Shown here: piece by piece, positions 53,036 through 62,730 of the stretch
Position numbering within the stretch: the first letter of the stretch is position 1
How the letters are laid out: the number at the start of each line of letters is the position of its first letter
From: Clostridium paridis
GTDB lineage: Bacteria > Bacillota > Clostridia > Clostridiales > Clostridiaceae
DNA length: 64,000 bases
Assembly: GCF_016765615.1 (NCBI RefSeq)
Contig: NZ_JAESWA010000001.1
Span: 1 to 64,000, forward strand
Reading direction: 5' to 3'
Position numbers and translations under genes: made by a program
Notes under the pieces: model-generated
The model's database searches: none
Told to the model about the DNA's origin: nothing
The model's input: the letters and a program-made list of their open reading frames with translations, nothing else

Positions 53036-53626
53036 ATGAAGATATTATTAGTTAGGCACGGTGAAACAGAGGGAAACTTCAAAGGTTTATATCAAGGGAA
53101 AAGTGAATATGTCTTAAATGAAGAAGGAAAGAGACAAGCAATTAAGTTAGGAGAATTACTTAAGGACTATAATATTTCAAAAGTATATTGTTCACCTCAA
53201 AAAAGATGTATAGAAACATTGGAATTAATGAATAAGAAGTTTAAAAATATAGTATTAAGTGAAGAACTTCGAGAAATTAATTTTGGAAAGTGGGAAGGCT
53301 TAAATTATAAAGAAATAGAAAGAATATTTCCTGGGGAATGGAAAAGTTTCATAGCAGATTATATCAGTTTCACTTTCCCAGAAGGAGATTCCTTTAAGGA
53401 TTTTTATTATAGATGTAATAGTTTTCTAGATAAACTCAGAAATGATCAAGATAATGAGGTTATATTAATTGTCACTCACGGAGGGGTAATAAGAGCTTTA
53501 TTTAGTAGCATTTTGTCTTTAGGATTAAAAGGATTTTATAGAGTAAATCCTATACAGGGAGCTTATAGTGAAATAAATATTTTTGGTGGTGGAGTAGAGA
53601 TAAAGTATGTTAATAAGGACAATTAG
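53036..53626 (+). CDS. cobC: Alpha-ribazole phosphatase (histidine phosphatase family)
   Basis: 196 residues from ATG 53036 (AGGAGA upstream); earlier starts fall within cobS. Catalytic LVRHGETEGN near 5-14 with the nucleophilic His, REINFGKWEG, and the second His in VTHGGVIRALF. The family includes phosphoglycerate mutases, but the position between cobS and cobQ points to removal of the 5'-phosphate of alpha-ribazole phosphate or cobalamin phosphate. Confidence 0.88.
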   Translation: MKILLVRHGETEGNFKGLYQGKSEYVLNEEGKRQAIKLGELLKDYNISKVYCSPQKRCIETLELMNKKFKNIVLSEELREINFGKWEGLNYKEIERIFPGEWKSFIADYISFTFPEGDSFKDFYYRCNSFLDKLRNDQDNEVILIVTHGGVIRALFSSILSLGLKGFYRVNPIQGAYSEINIFGGGVEIKYVNKDN

Positions 53627-53640
53627 GGGAGGGGATAACT

Positions 53641-55125
53641 GTGGAAAAAGCAAAAAGTATAATGTTACAAGGAACAGCATCGACAGTGGGAAAAAGTATT
53701 TTGTGTACTGCGTTATGTAGAATATTTACAGAAGATAATTATGATGTTTTCCCTTTCAAGTCGCAAAACATGTCTTTAAATTCTGGAGTTACACCTGATG
53801 GACATGAGATGGGAAGAGCACAAATAATGCAAGCTGAAGCATGTTATAAGGTTCCAAGTTCCAAAATGAATCCTATTTTGCTAAAGCCTACTTCAGACAG
53901 AAAATCTCAAGTGGTTTTATTAGGTGAGGTTTGGAATAACTTAGATGCTGTTGATTACTTTAAAAAGAAAAAGGAATTAAAAGAAAAAATTCAGAATGTT
54001 TATGGAGATATTAGCTCTAGACATGAAGTCATAGTTATTGAAGGGGCGGGCAGCCCAGCAGAAATAAATCTTTCGGATGAATTTGTAAATATGGGTATGG
54101 CAAAAATTGCAGAAAGCCCAGTTTTATTAGTAGGAGATATAGATAAGGGGGGGGTTTTTGCATCCTTATATGGGACTATTATGTTATTACCTGAAGAAGA
54201 GAGAAAATTAATTAAAGGAATTATAATAAATAAGTTTAGGGGGAGTATAGAACTTTTAGAACCTGGACTTAAGCAGATAGAGGAACTTACAGGAGTACCA
54301 GTTGTAGGAGTAATTCCACATTTTAAGCTAGACTTGGAAGATGAAGATAGTGTCACAGACTTTAGTAAGTTTAATAGGGATGGGGAATTGAAAATTGGGG
54401 TAATAAAAGTACCATATATGTCTAATTTCACGGACTTTAATTCATTAGCTTTAAATGTTGGGGTTAGGGTTGAATTTGTTGAACTAAATCAGGAGATAGA
54501 TAAATATCATTTAATAATACTACCTGGAAGCAAAAGCACCATTGGCGATTTAAAGGCACTTAAGGAAAGTGGTATGTATGACAAGATAATTAAAGAGAGA
54601 GAGAAAGGGAAGTTCATCTTTGGTATATGTGGTGGATATCAAATGTTAGGAAGAGAAGTCAGTGATGTTTCAGGTGTAGAAAGCAATTTATCGAAGGAAA
54701 CGGGACTAGGATTACTTCCAATATACACAGAATTTCAGAAAGACAAGAATACTGTGCTTTCAGAAGGATACGAAAACCTATCAGGAAATAAGGTCAAAGG
54801 ATATGAGATTCATATGGGAAAAACTTATATAACTGAAACATCTGGTATTAAAAACTTCATAAAATTGACATCAACTGATGGCGAAGATGGAGTTTTATCA
54901 CAAGATGAGAAGGTTATAGGAACCTATTTTCATGGTATTTTTGATAATGGAGAATTTACACTACAATTATTAAATAAAGTTAGAAGAACATTTAATATAG
55001 AACTTCAAAATAAAGTATTTAATTATTATGATTATAAGAATAGTCAATATGCTGAACTAGCATCAATAGTTAGGAAGTCTTTAGATATGGAGAAGATATA
55101 TAAGATTTTAAATGAGGGGGTATAA
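53641..55125 (+). CDS. cobQ: Cobyric acid synthase
   Basis: 494 residues from GTG 53641 (GGGGAGGGGA upstream). P-loop amidotransferase: N-terminal MLQGTASTVGKSILCTALCR (about 8-27), SQNMSLNSGVTPDGHEMGRAQ in parts, EGAGSPAEINL, the glutaminase domain with FGICGGYQMLG (Cys) and the C-terminal GTYFHGIFD (His). It amidates four side chains of adenosylcobyrinic diamide. Full length. The earlier corrin-ring genes are not in this window. Confidence 0.94.
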   Translation: MEKAKSIMLQGTASTVGKSILCTALCRIFTEDNYDVFPFKSQNMSLNSGVTPDGHEMGRAQIMQAEACYKVPSSKMNPILLKPTSDRKSQVVLLGEVWNNLDAVDYFKKKKELKEKIQNVYGDISSRHEVIVIEGAGSPAEINLSDEFVNMGMAKIAESPVLLVGDIDKGGVFASLYGTIMLLPEEERKLIKGIIINKFRGSIELLEPGLKQIEELTGVPVVGVIPHFKLDLEDEDSVTDFSKFNRDGELKIGVIKVPYMSNFTDFNSLALNVGVRVEFVELNQEIDKYHLIILPGSKSTIGDLKALKESGMYDKIIKEREKGKFIFGICGGYQMLGREVSDVSGVESNLSKETGLGLLPIYTEFQKDKNTVLSEGYENLSGNKVKGYEIHMGKTYITETSGIKNFIKLTSTDGEDGVLSQDEKVIGTYFHGIFDNGEFTLQLLNKVRRTFNIELQNKVFNYYDYKNSQYAELASIVRKSLDMEKIYKILNEGV

Positions 55126-55127
55126 TT

Positions 55128-56081
55128 ATGGATTTGTTCTTAAGTTTTTTACTAGATACGGCAATAGGAGATCCATACAGCTTTCCTCATCCAGTAAAAT
55201 TTATTGGAAAATATATAAAAACTTTTGAAAAGTTTGCACGGAGTAAAAATCCTGGTAATAAGAAGTTAAGATATTTTTGGGGACCATTGTTATGCATTTC
55301 AACAATTTTAATTGTGTTTTTGGTCACATATGGAATTTTAAAATTAGCTTATAATGTAAACATATATTTATTTCACATAATTAACATTTTAATTTTGTGG
55401 ACTACAATTGCCCCCAAGTGTTTAAGTGATGAAGGCTATAAGGTATATAAGCCATTGAAAGAAGAAGATATAAGTAAAGCAAGAGAAAGAATATCTTATT
55501 TGGTTTCTAGAGATACCAAAGGATTGGATAAGGAAGGAATATGCAAAGCTACAGTTGAGACAATACTTGAAAATACGTCAGATGGAGTAATTGCTCCATT
55601 ATTTTTTGCAATTATAGGGGGGGCTCCCTTAGCTATGGCATATAAGGCAGTAAATACACTGGATTCCATGGTTGGTTATAAAAATGAAAAGTATATGGAC
55701 TTAGGATTTTTTTCAGCTAAAGTAGATGATTTGTTTAACTTGATACCAGCAAGAATAAGTGGAATTTTAATTATTATTTCATCTTTCTTTCTTAGATATG
55801 ATACTAAAGGGGCATTTCATATTTTTATTAGAGATAGAAAAAATCATAAAAGTCCTAACTCTGCTCATCCAGAAGCAGCAGGAGCAGGTGCATTAGGAGT
55901 AAGACTAGGTGGGCCTACAAGTTATTTTGGAAAAGTATTAGAAAAACCATATATAGGAGATAAGAAAAAAGAACTAGAAGCATATGACATAATTAAATCA
56001 ATTAAACTTCTTTACGCATCAACCATATTAATTATGGTCATATATATCTTACTTATGATAAAATTGAATAATTTAATTTAG
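55128..56081 (+). CDS. cbiB: Adenosylcobinamide-phosphate synthase
   Basis: 317 residues. Membrane protein with four or five spans; hallmarks are LLDTAIGDPYSFPHPVKFIG at the start, SRDTKGLDKEGICKATVETILEN near 126-148 (parts SRDTKGLD and ATVETILENTSDG), MAYKAVNTLDSMVGYKNEKY and HPEAAGAGALGVRLGG. It joins aminopropanol phosphate (made by CobD) to cobyric acid. 2 nt from cobQ. Usual length. Confidence 0.94.
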   Translation: MDLFLSFLLDTAIGDPYSFPHPVKFIGKYIKTFEKFARSKNPGNKKLRYFWGPLLCISTILIVFLVTYGILKLAYNVNIYLFHIINILILWTTIAPKCLSDEGYKVYKPLKEEDISKARERISYLVSRDTKGLDKEGICKATVETILENTSDGVIAPLFFAIIGGAPLAMAYKAVNTLDSMVGYKNEKYMDLGFFSAKVDDLFNLIPARISGILIIISSFFLRYDTKGAFHIFIRDRKNHKSPNSAHPEAAGAGALGVRLGGPTSYFGKVLEKPYIGDKKKELEAYDIIKSIKLLYASTILIMVIYILLMIKLNNLI

Positions 56082-56092
56082 GAGGAAATTTA

Positions 56093-57001
56093 ATGAGAAT
56101 AAATAAGAAAGTAATAACAGCAATCATAACTTTAATATCAATTTTTGTATTAGTGTCATGTTCAAGTAATAACGTAGAAAAGAAAGATACAGCTATAAAG
56201 ATAACTGATTCATATAACAGAGAAATAACTTTAGATAAAGCTCCTCAAAGAGTTATATCAGTATCTCCAGGGGCGACAGAAACAATATTTGCCCTTGGGG
56301 ATGAAAAAGTACTAGTGGGTAGATCAAATTATTGTGATTATCCAGAAAAGGCTAAAGAGATTGAATCTGTTGGAGAAATTACTGAACCAAACATAGAAAA
56401 AATAACAGAATTAAAGCCAGATTTAGTAATAGCAGGAGCTCATTTTAGTAAGGAATTAGTAAATAAGCTTGAAGCATTAGGAATTAATGTAGCGGTACTA
56501 TATGGAGAAGATTCTTTTGATGGAGCTTATAAGAATATAGAAGACATTTCAAAGATATTAGGTAAAGAGAAAAAAGGGCAAGATATAATAGATGGAATGA
56601 AGAAAAAAGTTGCTGATGTAGAAAAGAAGATTAATGGATTACCGCATCCAAGTGTTTATTATGTTGTAGGATTTGGAAAATCGGATTTTACTGCAGGAGG
56701 TAATACTTTTATAGGTCAAATCATAGAAAAAGCTGGTGGGGATAATATAGCAAAAGATGTAGATGGATGGAATTATTCAAAAGAAAAACTTATGGAGAAA
56801 AATCCACAAGTTGTAGTTTTGTCAGATAAATATAATTCTAAAGAAGGTTTTACAACTGGTGAAGGATATAAGGAATTAAATGCAGTTAAAGAAGGAAACG
56901 TATATGAGATAGATGATAATATGTTATCTAGACAGGGACCAAGACAGGCAGATGGATTAGAAGCATTGGCTAAAATACTTCACCCAGAAGCTTTTAAATA
57001 A
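56093..57001 (+). CDS. btuF: Cobalamin/corrinoid ABC transporter substrate-binding lipoprotein (BtuF-like)
   Basis: 302 residues. Lipoprotein signal with lipobox LVSC, Cys23; helical-backbone binding protein with APQRVISVSPGATETIFALG, YPEKAKEIESVGEITEPNIEKI and PDLVIAG, the class III (BtuF/FhuD) pattern. Location in the cobalamin riboswitch operon indicates corrinoids rather than haem or siderophores. AGGAGG before the ATG. Followed by the permease gene after 12 nt. Confidence 0.88.
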   Translation: MRINKKVITAIITLISIFVLVSCSSNNVEKKDTAIKITDSYNREITLDKAPQRVISVSPGATETIFALGDEKVLVGRSNYCDYPEKAKEIESVGEITEPNIEKITELKPDLVIAGAHFSKELVNKLEALGINVAVLYGEDSFDGAYKNIEDISKILGKEKKGQDIIDGMKKKVADVEKKINGLPHPSVYYVVGFGKSDFTAGGNTFIGQIIEKAGGDNIAKDVDGWNYSKEKLMEKNPQVVVLSDKYNSKEGFTTGEGYKELNAVKEGNVYEIDDNMLSRQGPRQADGLEALAKILHPEAFK

Positions 57002-57013
57002 TAGGAGAAAAAA

Positions 57014-58012
57014 GTGAAGCATAGAAAGTTGTTTTTTATAGTTTTAATTTTATTAGTTATATTAGAATTATATTCTCTTACATTGGGAGCAGCAGATATT
57101 TCATTTAATAAGGTACTAGCAATTATTAAAGATACTATACTAGGTAAATATAACGGAGATATAATCTCAAAAATTATAGTGAATATTAGGGGACCAAGAA
57201 TACTTATGGCAATGCTAACAGGAATAGGTTTGGCTGTTAGCGGAGCCACTTTTCAAGGGATATTTAAAAACTCTATGGGGGATCCCTATGTTTTAGGAGT
57301 ATCATCAGGTGCAGCTTTAGGGGCAGCTGTTGGATTAGTGTTTAATCTAGAGAGTAGTAATTATATATACATAACACTTCTGGCATTTATAGGAGCTATA
57401 ACTACAATATTGCTTGTGTATAACATAGCTAAAGTAGGCGGAAGAATACCTACAGAAACGCTATTGTTATCAGGAATAGCTGTAAATTTCTTATTTAGTT
57501 CCTTAATCTCACTTATGATGATTCTTAAGAAGGAGGCAATGGATAAAATAATATTTTGGACCTTGGGTAGTTTTAATAGTTCAAGTTATTCACAAGTATT
57601 AATGGTTCTGCCAATAGTACTCATTGGGGGATTTTTAATATATTCAAAATATAAAGATATTAATATACTATCACTTGGTGAAGAAAGTGCTTATAGTCTA
57701 GGTGTCCAGGGAGAAAATATTAAGAAGTTTCTAGTAATATTATCATCATTAATCGTGGCAACTTTAGTTTCTTTTAGTGGAATAATTGGATTCGTAGGTT
57801 TGGTAATTCCACATATAGTTAGAATTATAGTAGGAAGTAATAATAGAGAAGTTATACCATTTTCTGCGTTGTTTGGTGGAATTTTTTTAGTCGTTTGTGA
57901 TACAATATCAAGAACTATAATCCCTCCAACAGAACTTCCTGTAGGAGCCATAACAGCTCTAATAGGAGCACCGTACTTTATGTATTTATTAGTACAAAAG
58001 AAAAGAGGTTAG
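57014..58012 (+). CDS. btuC: Cobalamin ABC transporter permease (BtuC-like)
   Basis: 332 residues from GTG 57014 (AGGAGA upstream). FecCD/BtuC type II importer permease with about ten membrane spans: RGPRILMAMLTGIGLAVSGATFQGIFKNSMGDPYVLGVSSGAALGA (from about 62; the GDPYVLGVSSGA segment is the family hallmark), GFVGLVIPHIVRIIVG near 265-280, and the C-terminal PVGAITALIGAPYFMYLL. Works as a dimer with BtuD. Confidence 0.9.
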   Translation: MKHRKLFFIVLILLVILELYSLTLGAADISFNKVLAIIKDTILGKYNGDIISKIIVNIRGPRILMAMLTGIGLAVSGATFQGIFKNSMGDPYVLGVSSGAALGAAVGLVFNLESSNYIYITLLAFIGAITTILLVYNIAKVGGRIPTETLLLSGIAVNFLFSSLISLMMILKKEAMDKIIFWTLGSFNSSSYSQVLMVLPIVLIGGFLIYSKYKDINILSLGEESAYSLGVQGENIKKFLVILSSLIVATLVSFSGIIGFVGLVIPHIVRIIVGSNNREVIPFSALFGGIFLVVCDTISRTIIPPTELPVGAITALIGAPYFMYLLVQKKRG

Positions 58013-58014
58013 CA

Positions 58015-58785
58015 ATGAATTTTTTGAATGTTAAAGATTTAAGTTATAAGTCTAGGAATAATTTAATATTAAAAAACTTATCAGTAGAATTTTCATATGG
58101 AGGATTCTACTCAATAATAGGACCAAATGGAAGTGGAAAGACTACATTTATAAAGCATTTAATTAGAGCGCTCAGAGCACAAGAGGGAGAAATATTACTT
58201 GAAGGTGAAAATATCAATAAATACAAGGCAAAAGAGTTTGCAGGAAAAATAAGCTATGTACCACAAATAGCTTCATTTGATATGGAATTTAGTTGTTATG
58301 ATACTGTGATGATGGGAAGAAGTTACTTGCAGAAAGGTTTTTCTAGTGAAAGTTTAGAAGATATCAATAAAGTTAACGAAGCTATGAAGATTGCAGGTAT
58401 ATTTGATTTAAAAGATAGAAGTATAAGAGAAATAAGTGGGGGTGAGAGAAGTAGAGTTTTTTTAGCAAGGGCACTATGCCAGGATGCTAAGTGCATTATA
58501 TTAGATGAACCACTTGCGCACCTTGATATAAAGCATCAGTTATCTGTAATGGGACTACTAAGAGAAATAAATAAAAAAGAAAATAAAATAATAATTGTTG
58601 TAAATCATGATATAAATCTTGCTTTAAAATTTTCCAAGAAACTGATAGTTTTTCATGGTGGAAAGATAGAGGGAGAGTATGCTCCAGAGGAATTTTTAGA
58701 TACAAAGTTATTGAATAAGGTGTATGGATTAAATTTAAAAGAAGAAAATTTAAATAGAAATGAGCTTTTAGTAAACTTCTATTAA
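58015..58785 (+). CDS. btuD: Cobalamin ABC transporter ATP-binding protein (BtuD-like)
   Basis: 256 residues, 2 nt after btuC. Complete ABC ATPase: Walker A GPNGSGKTTF near 38-47, Q-loop YVPQIASFD, signature ISGGERSRVFLARAL, Walker B CIILDEPLAHLD, H-loop VVNHDINLAL. FecE/BtuD type. Last gene of the nine-gene riboswitch operon, which combines de novo lower-ligand assembly with corrinoid uptake. No strong terminator is seen directly after it; the next gene has its own promoter. Confidence 0.92.
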   Translation: MNFLNVKDLSYKSRNNLILKNLSVEFSYGGFYSIIGPNGSGKTTFIKHLIRALRAQEGEILLEGENINKYKAKEFAGKISYVPQIASFDMEFSCYDTVMMGRSYLQKGFSSESLEDINKVNEAMKIAGIFDLKDRSIREISGGERSRVFLARALCQDAKCIILDEPLAHLDIKHQLSVMGLLREINKKENKIIIVVNHDINLALKFSKKLIVFHGGKIEGEYAPEEFLDTKLLNKVYGLNLKEENLNRNELLVNFY

Positions 58786-58809
58786 AAATACTTATATTGG
58801 GTAACTAAG

Positions 58810-58838
58810 TTGTAAAAAGTTAGGAGAAAATGTATAAT
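58810..58838 (+). promoter_or_regulatory. Promoter of the CWB2/amidase gene
   Basis: TTGTAA (58810-58815), 17-nt spacer, TATAAT (58833-58838). Leader of about 115 nt; no riboswitch recognised in it. Confidence 0.65.
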
Positions 58839-58960
58839 ATAATTAAAAAAGTATATGAATTTGTTAGAAAGCAGCTGATTGCATAACTATTATTCTGTTA
58901 CAGCGATAGCTATTTTCTAATTAATCTCATATAAATAACTATGGTTATGGAGGGAAAGTT

Positions 58961-60604
58961 TTGAAAGAATACAAATCAATAAGGATTATAGTTTTCTTGT
59001 TAGCGTTTGCTCTTATTTCTACTGGAATAAGGCTAGATGCAAAAGCTTTATCAATTAGCGGCAAAGTGAGGTATAGCGGCTCAACAAGAATAGAGACAGG
59101 TGTAGCTGTAAGTAAAGCAGGTTGGAGTACTTCTGATAATGTAGTTTTAGCCTATGCTTATGATTTTCCTGATGCATTAGCAGGTGTTTCACTTGCGTAT
59201 AAATTAAATTGTCCTATATTATTAACAGAGACTAAGTCAATACCAAAAGCAACAAGTGATGAAATAAATAGGCTAAAAGCAAAAAATATATATATTCTAG
59301 GGAGTGCTGGGGTTATATCTAAAAAAATTGAAGATAGTTTAGTGTCTTCTGGGAAGAAAGTAACAAGACTTGGTGGTACTGATAGATTTAAAACATCAAT
59401 CGAAATAGCTAAAAATGTACAAGGGGGTAATTCAAGTCACACTGCAGTTATAGCAACTGCATATGATTTTCCAGATGCACTTGCAATAGCTCCATATGCA
59501 GCTATGAATAACATTCCTATTCTATTTACAGATCCAAAGACATTTACAGAGGATACTAAGAATTGGATAAAAAGTAATGGTATAAAAAATGTTATTATTC
59601 CAGGTAGTTCTGCAGTTGTATCATCAAGCACTGAAAGTACATTAAAGAGCATGGGGATAAATGTTCGAAGAATTGCAGGAAGTAATAGATTCTTGACAAC
59701 CCTAAATGTTGTTAAAGCATTCCAATCAAGTTTTACAAATGATGTAATATTTGCAACTGGTGATGATTTTCCTGATGCGTTAACTGGTGGAGTATTAGCT
59801 GCTAAAACTAAAAGACCTATTTTATTAGTAAGAAAAACAGAAATTGAAAAAGATGTACAAGATTATTTGGATGCAAAGCCTAGTTTCAATTTGACTATAT
59901 TAGGATCAACTGGTATTATACCTGATAATATAAAGTCATTATTTAGAAAGGTTGTTGTTGTAGATCCAGGTCACGGCTATGGTGCTGATTATGGAGCTGT
60001 AGGAAAATTTGGAACAACTACATATGAAGAAACAGTTTTAGATATGCAGGTAGCAGTAAAGGTAGCTCAAAGCTTGGAAGATCAAGGTTACAAAGCTGTA
60101 TTAACTAGACAAGCCTGGGAAAAACCTGTATATAAGACTTTAGATGAATCGATGCAAACTAGACTTAATGTTGCTAAAAATGCGGAAGCTAGTTTATTTA
60201 TAAGTATTCATCATGATGCTGGTACATCTACTAGTACAGGAATAAGTACTCATTATAGCAGCTATAAGCCTAATATTGATACAAAAGATGTAGTTTCAGG
60301 TATTGATCCTGGTGGATGGCCTTATGATAATTTGAAGATTGACACTTCGCCAAGTAAACAAGCTATTTTAGGAAAAGATGTTGCAAATAAAATTGTTAAC
60401 AAATTAGCTAGTAACATGGGGTATAAGAATTTATATGCACATGATCATGGGTTGTATGTAACTAAATATACAACTATGGGGGCAGTATTGGTAGAATGTG
60501 GATTTATATCTAATCCAAGTGAAGCTAAAAGATCAGCCGATCCTAAAAATCAAGATCTTATAGGACAAAATATTGCACAAGCAGTAAAAGAAGTGTTAAA
60601 TTAA
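58961..60604 (+). CDS. N-acetylmuramoyl-L-alanine amidase with three CWB2 wall-binding repeats
   Basis: 547 residues from TTG 58961 (GGAGGGAAA upstream). Signal peptide (1-28), three CWB2 repeats in residues ~35-325, each opening R-x-x-G-x-x-R-x-x-T (YSGSTRIETG, RLGGTDRFKTS, RIAGSNRFLTT), then an Amidase_3 domain: VVDPGHGYGADYG (zinc His), YEETVLDMQ (zinc Glu), FISIHHDAG (zinc His) and VLVECGF (catalytic Glu). Cuts the amide between MurNAc and the stem peptide; the CWB2 part would hold it non-covalently on anionic wall polymers. Single gene. Confidence 0.93.
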   Translation: MKEYKSIRIIVFLLAFALISTGIRLDAKALSISGKVRYSGSTRIETGVAVSKAGWSTSDNVVLAYAYDFPDALAGVSLAYKLNCPILLTETKSIPKATSDEINRLKAKNIYILGSAGVISKKIEDSLVSSGKKVTRLGGTDRFKTSIEIAKNVQGGNSSHTAVIATAYDFPDALAIAPYAAMNNIPILFTDPKTFTEDTKNWIKSNGIKNVIIPGSSAVVSSSTESTLKSMGINVRRIAGSNRFLTTLNVVKAFQSSFTNDVIFATGDDFPDALTGGVLAAKTKRPILLVRKTEIEKDVQDYLDAKPSFNLTILGSTGIIPDNIKSLFRKVVVVDPGHGYGADYGAVGKFGTTTYEETVLDMQVAVKVAQSLEDQGYKAVLTRQAWEKPVYKTLDESMQTRLNVAKNAEASLFISIHHDAGTSTSTGISTHYSSYKPNIDTKDVVSGIDPGGWPYDNLKIDTSPSKQAILGKDVANKIVNKLASNMGYKNLYAHDHGLYVTKYTTMGAVLVECGFISNPSEAKRSADPKNQDLIGQNIAQAVKEVLN

Positions 60605-60611
60605 TAAATAT

Positions 60612-60674
60612 AAGGAGAAGATCAACATATTATAATTAATGTAAATTATAATTATGAAGTATCTCCTCCTTTTA
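60612..60674 (+). terminator. Terminator after the amidase gene
   Basis: AAGGAGAAGAT (60612-60622) pairs with ATCTCCTCCTT (60661-60671, one mismatch), with an inner ATTATAATT/AATTATAAT helix, then TTT. Confidence 0.75.
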
Positions 60675-60710
60675 ATTTAAAGATAAAATATTGATATTTG
60701 GAGGAAAGAC

Positions 60711-61517
60711 ATGTATAAGATTATAGCTATCGATATGGATGGAACTCTATTAAGAGAAGATAAAACCGTATCAGATAGAACAAAAGAAGCAATAAAAAAA
60801 GCAAAAGAATTAGGTGTGAAAGTTGTATTGGCCTCTGGAAGACCTATTGAAGGAATCGACCAATATTTAAAGAAATTAAACTTAATTTCAGAAAAAGATT
60901 ATGTTTTAAGCTATAATGGAGCACTAGTGTTAAATACTGAAACTAGAGATGTAATAAGCAGTAGTTTATTATATGGTAGAGATGTACATAAGCTATATAA
61001 TATAAGTAAAAAGTTAGGGGTCAATATACATGCATTTTCAAGAAAAAATGGCCTTATTACTCCTAAAAATAGCACATATACAGAGGTGGAAGCAAAGATT
61101 AATGGAATTGAAATAAATATAATGCCATTTGAAAATGTAGCGGATGATGAAGAGATAGTAAAAATTATGATGATAGATGAACCAGATATATTAAGTGACG
61201 CTATTAAGAAACTACCAATAGAGTTATATGAGAAATATACAGTTGTACAAAGTACACCATATTTTCTAGAATTTTTGAATAAAGCTAGTAACAAAGGAAC
61301 TGGTATAGAGGCTTTGGCAGCACATTTAGGTATTAGCAAGGAAGAAGTTATATGCGTAGGGGATGCGGGTAATGATCACCATATGATTGAATATGCAGGC
61401 TTAGGGGTTGCCATGGGTAATGCAACAAAAGAAATTAAAGATATTGCAAATTATGTTACCAAGAGCAATGAAGAGGACGGAGTAGCAGAAGTTATTGAAA
61501 AATTCATAGTAAAATAA
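60711..61517 (+). CDS. Cof-type HAD phosphatase
   Basis: 268 residues, GGAGG before the ATG. Motif I DMDGTLLRED, motif II ASGRPIEG, motif III SNKGTGIEALAAHLGI, motif IV GDAGNDHHMIEYAGLGVAMGNA. Closest to the 48365 product. Substrate unknown. Single gene between two terminators; the fourth Cof-type gene here. Confidence 0.88.
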   Translation: MYKIIAIDMDGTLLREDKTVSDRTKEAIKKAKELGVKVVLASGRPIEGIDQYLKKLNLISEKDYVLSYNGALVLNTETRDVISSSLLYGRDVHKLYNISKKLGVNIHAFSRKNGLITPKNSTYTEVEAKINGIEINIMPFENVADDEEIVKIMMIDEPDILSDAIKKLPIELYEKYTVVQSTPYFLEFLNKASNKGTGIEALAAHLGISKEEVICVGDAGNDHHMIEYAGLGVAMGNATKEIKDIANYVTKSNEEDGVAEVIEKFIVK

Positions 61518-61552
61518 AAGAAGATGGCTTTAAACCATCTTCTTTTATTTTT
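61516..61552. terminator. Bidirectional terminator
   Basis: AAAAGAAGATGG (61516-61527) pairs perfectly with CCATCTTCTTTT (61534-61545), then ATTTTTT. It overlaps the stop codons of both convergent genes. Confidence 0.9.
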
Positions 61553-62522
61553 TATCTTCAAAAATAAAATCATGTATTTGCTTTGTTGTTAAGTCCTTAT
61601 CAAAAGTTTCATAGAAAACACCTTTGATCATTGAACCTTTAGCATTATCATCTCTAGGGAATCTATCTTGCTCTAGAGTTGATAATGATGTGGCATTAGT
61701 TGCAAGCTTTAATAAGTCAGTGCTTGAAAGGCTTGTCTGAATTAATGGAAGTAATTCATTTAATATTGAAGGATATTTTGCTTTATTAGTAGCTTTTATC
61801 TTTTGGAATAAAGCATCTAAAACTGTCCTTTGTCTTTGAGTTCGTTCTTGATCTCCACCGTCATATCTTATTCTACAATACGCAAGAGCTTGAGTTCCAT
61901 CTAAGTGATGAACTCCTGTACCAGCAATATTAGGAGAAGAAGTGTTATTTACTTTATTAAGGCTATCAATATATTTATTGATATATTTTAAATCTCCTGA
62001 AGTTAAATTAATGTCTATACCATCTAAATCATTTATAACCTTAGGTAAACTTGAAAAATTTACTGTTGCGAAATCTTTAATGTTTAAATCAAAGTTTGTG
62101 TTTAGTGTGCTTATTGCTAATTCTGGCCCACCAAAAGCGTAAGCATGAGTTATTTTATCTTCTCCATGGCCCTTAATATTAACATAAGAATCTCTCATAA
62201 TTGAAGATAATCTTACATTATTTCTATTACTATCGATAGTAAGAATCATTATAGCATCTGAACGACCAGCCTCATTATCAGTAGCATCAATACCGAATAG
62301 GGCAATGTTAGTAACATCTTTATATTGTTCATCTATTGTTTTAGATATATCTAAGTCCTGCTTGTCTACTTTAACTGTGTCCACTTTGTTGAGCAGTGAA
62401 AAAGCATACCCAACACCTATTGCAGCAATTATTAAAATAAATGCTAAAACTGACAGAATAATAATCTTTTTCTTCTTAGGTTTCTTGGAAGATTTATTAC
62501 TTCTTTTTTTGTAATTGTCCAT
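61545..62522 (-). CDS. LytR-CpsA-Psr (LCP) family glycopolymer transferase
   Basis: 325 residues. Basic cytosolic tail (KKRSNKSSKKPKKKK), one membrane span (about 19-41), then the extracellular LCP domain: NIALFGIDATDNEAGRSDAIMILTID near 72-97 (Asp and Arg residues of the pyrophosphate site in GIDATDNEAGRSDA), SIMRDSYVNIKGHGEDKITHAYAFGG (RDSYV and KITHAY are hallmarks), and RIRYDGGDQERTQRQR. Attaches teichoic acid or capsule polymers to peptidoglycan. Divergent from the polysaccharide gene at 62731, consistent with a role in surface polymer attachment. Confidence 0.92.
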   Translation of the reverse strand: MDNYKKRSNKSSKKPKKKKIIILSVLAFILIIAAIGVGYAFSLLNKVDTVKVDKQDLDISKTIDEQYKDVTNIALFGIDATDNEAGRSDAIMILTIDSNRNNVRLSSIMRDSYVNIKGHGEDKITHAYAFGGPELAISTLNTNFDLNIKDFATVNFSSLPKVINDLDGIDINLTSGDLKYINKYIDSLNKVNNTSSPNIAGTGVHHLDGTQALAYCRIRYDGGDQERTQRQRTVLDALFQKIKATNKAKYPSILNELLPLIQTSLSSTDLLKLATNATSLSTLEQDRFPRDDNAKGSMIKGVFYETFDKDLTTKQIHDFIFEDKK

Positions 62523-62730
62523 AATAAGAGCAACCCCCTTCTTTATCCTTTGTATTTTAACACATTAATAAATTTAAGTAAATTACAAATATATTTCAAA
62601 ATTAGGTAAAAAGTTAAAAAAATATAAAAAATCTCTATTAATAGACTTTTAAAGCTAATAGTAGTATAATTAATGTCGGTATTTTGTAAAAATAATTAGA
62701 CTATGAAAAAATATGTTTTGGAGGTATAAA

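Noticed and set aside
58839-58960. Riboswitch (c-di-GMP type) in the amidase leader
   Set aside because: The conserved core bases of that class are not present; only weak complementary arms are seen.
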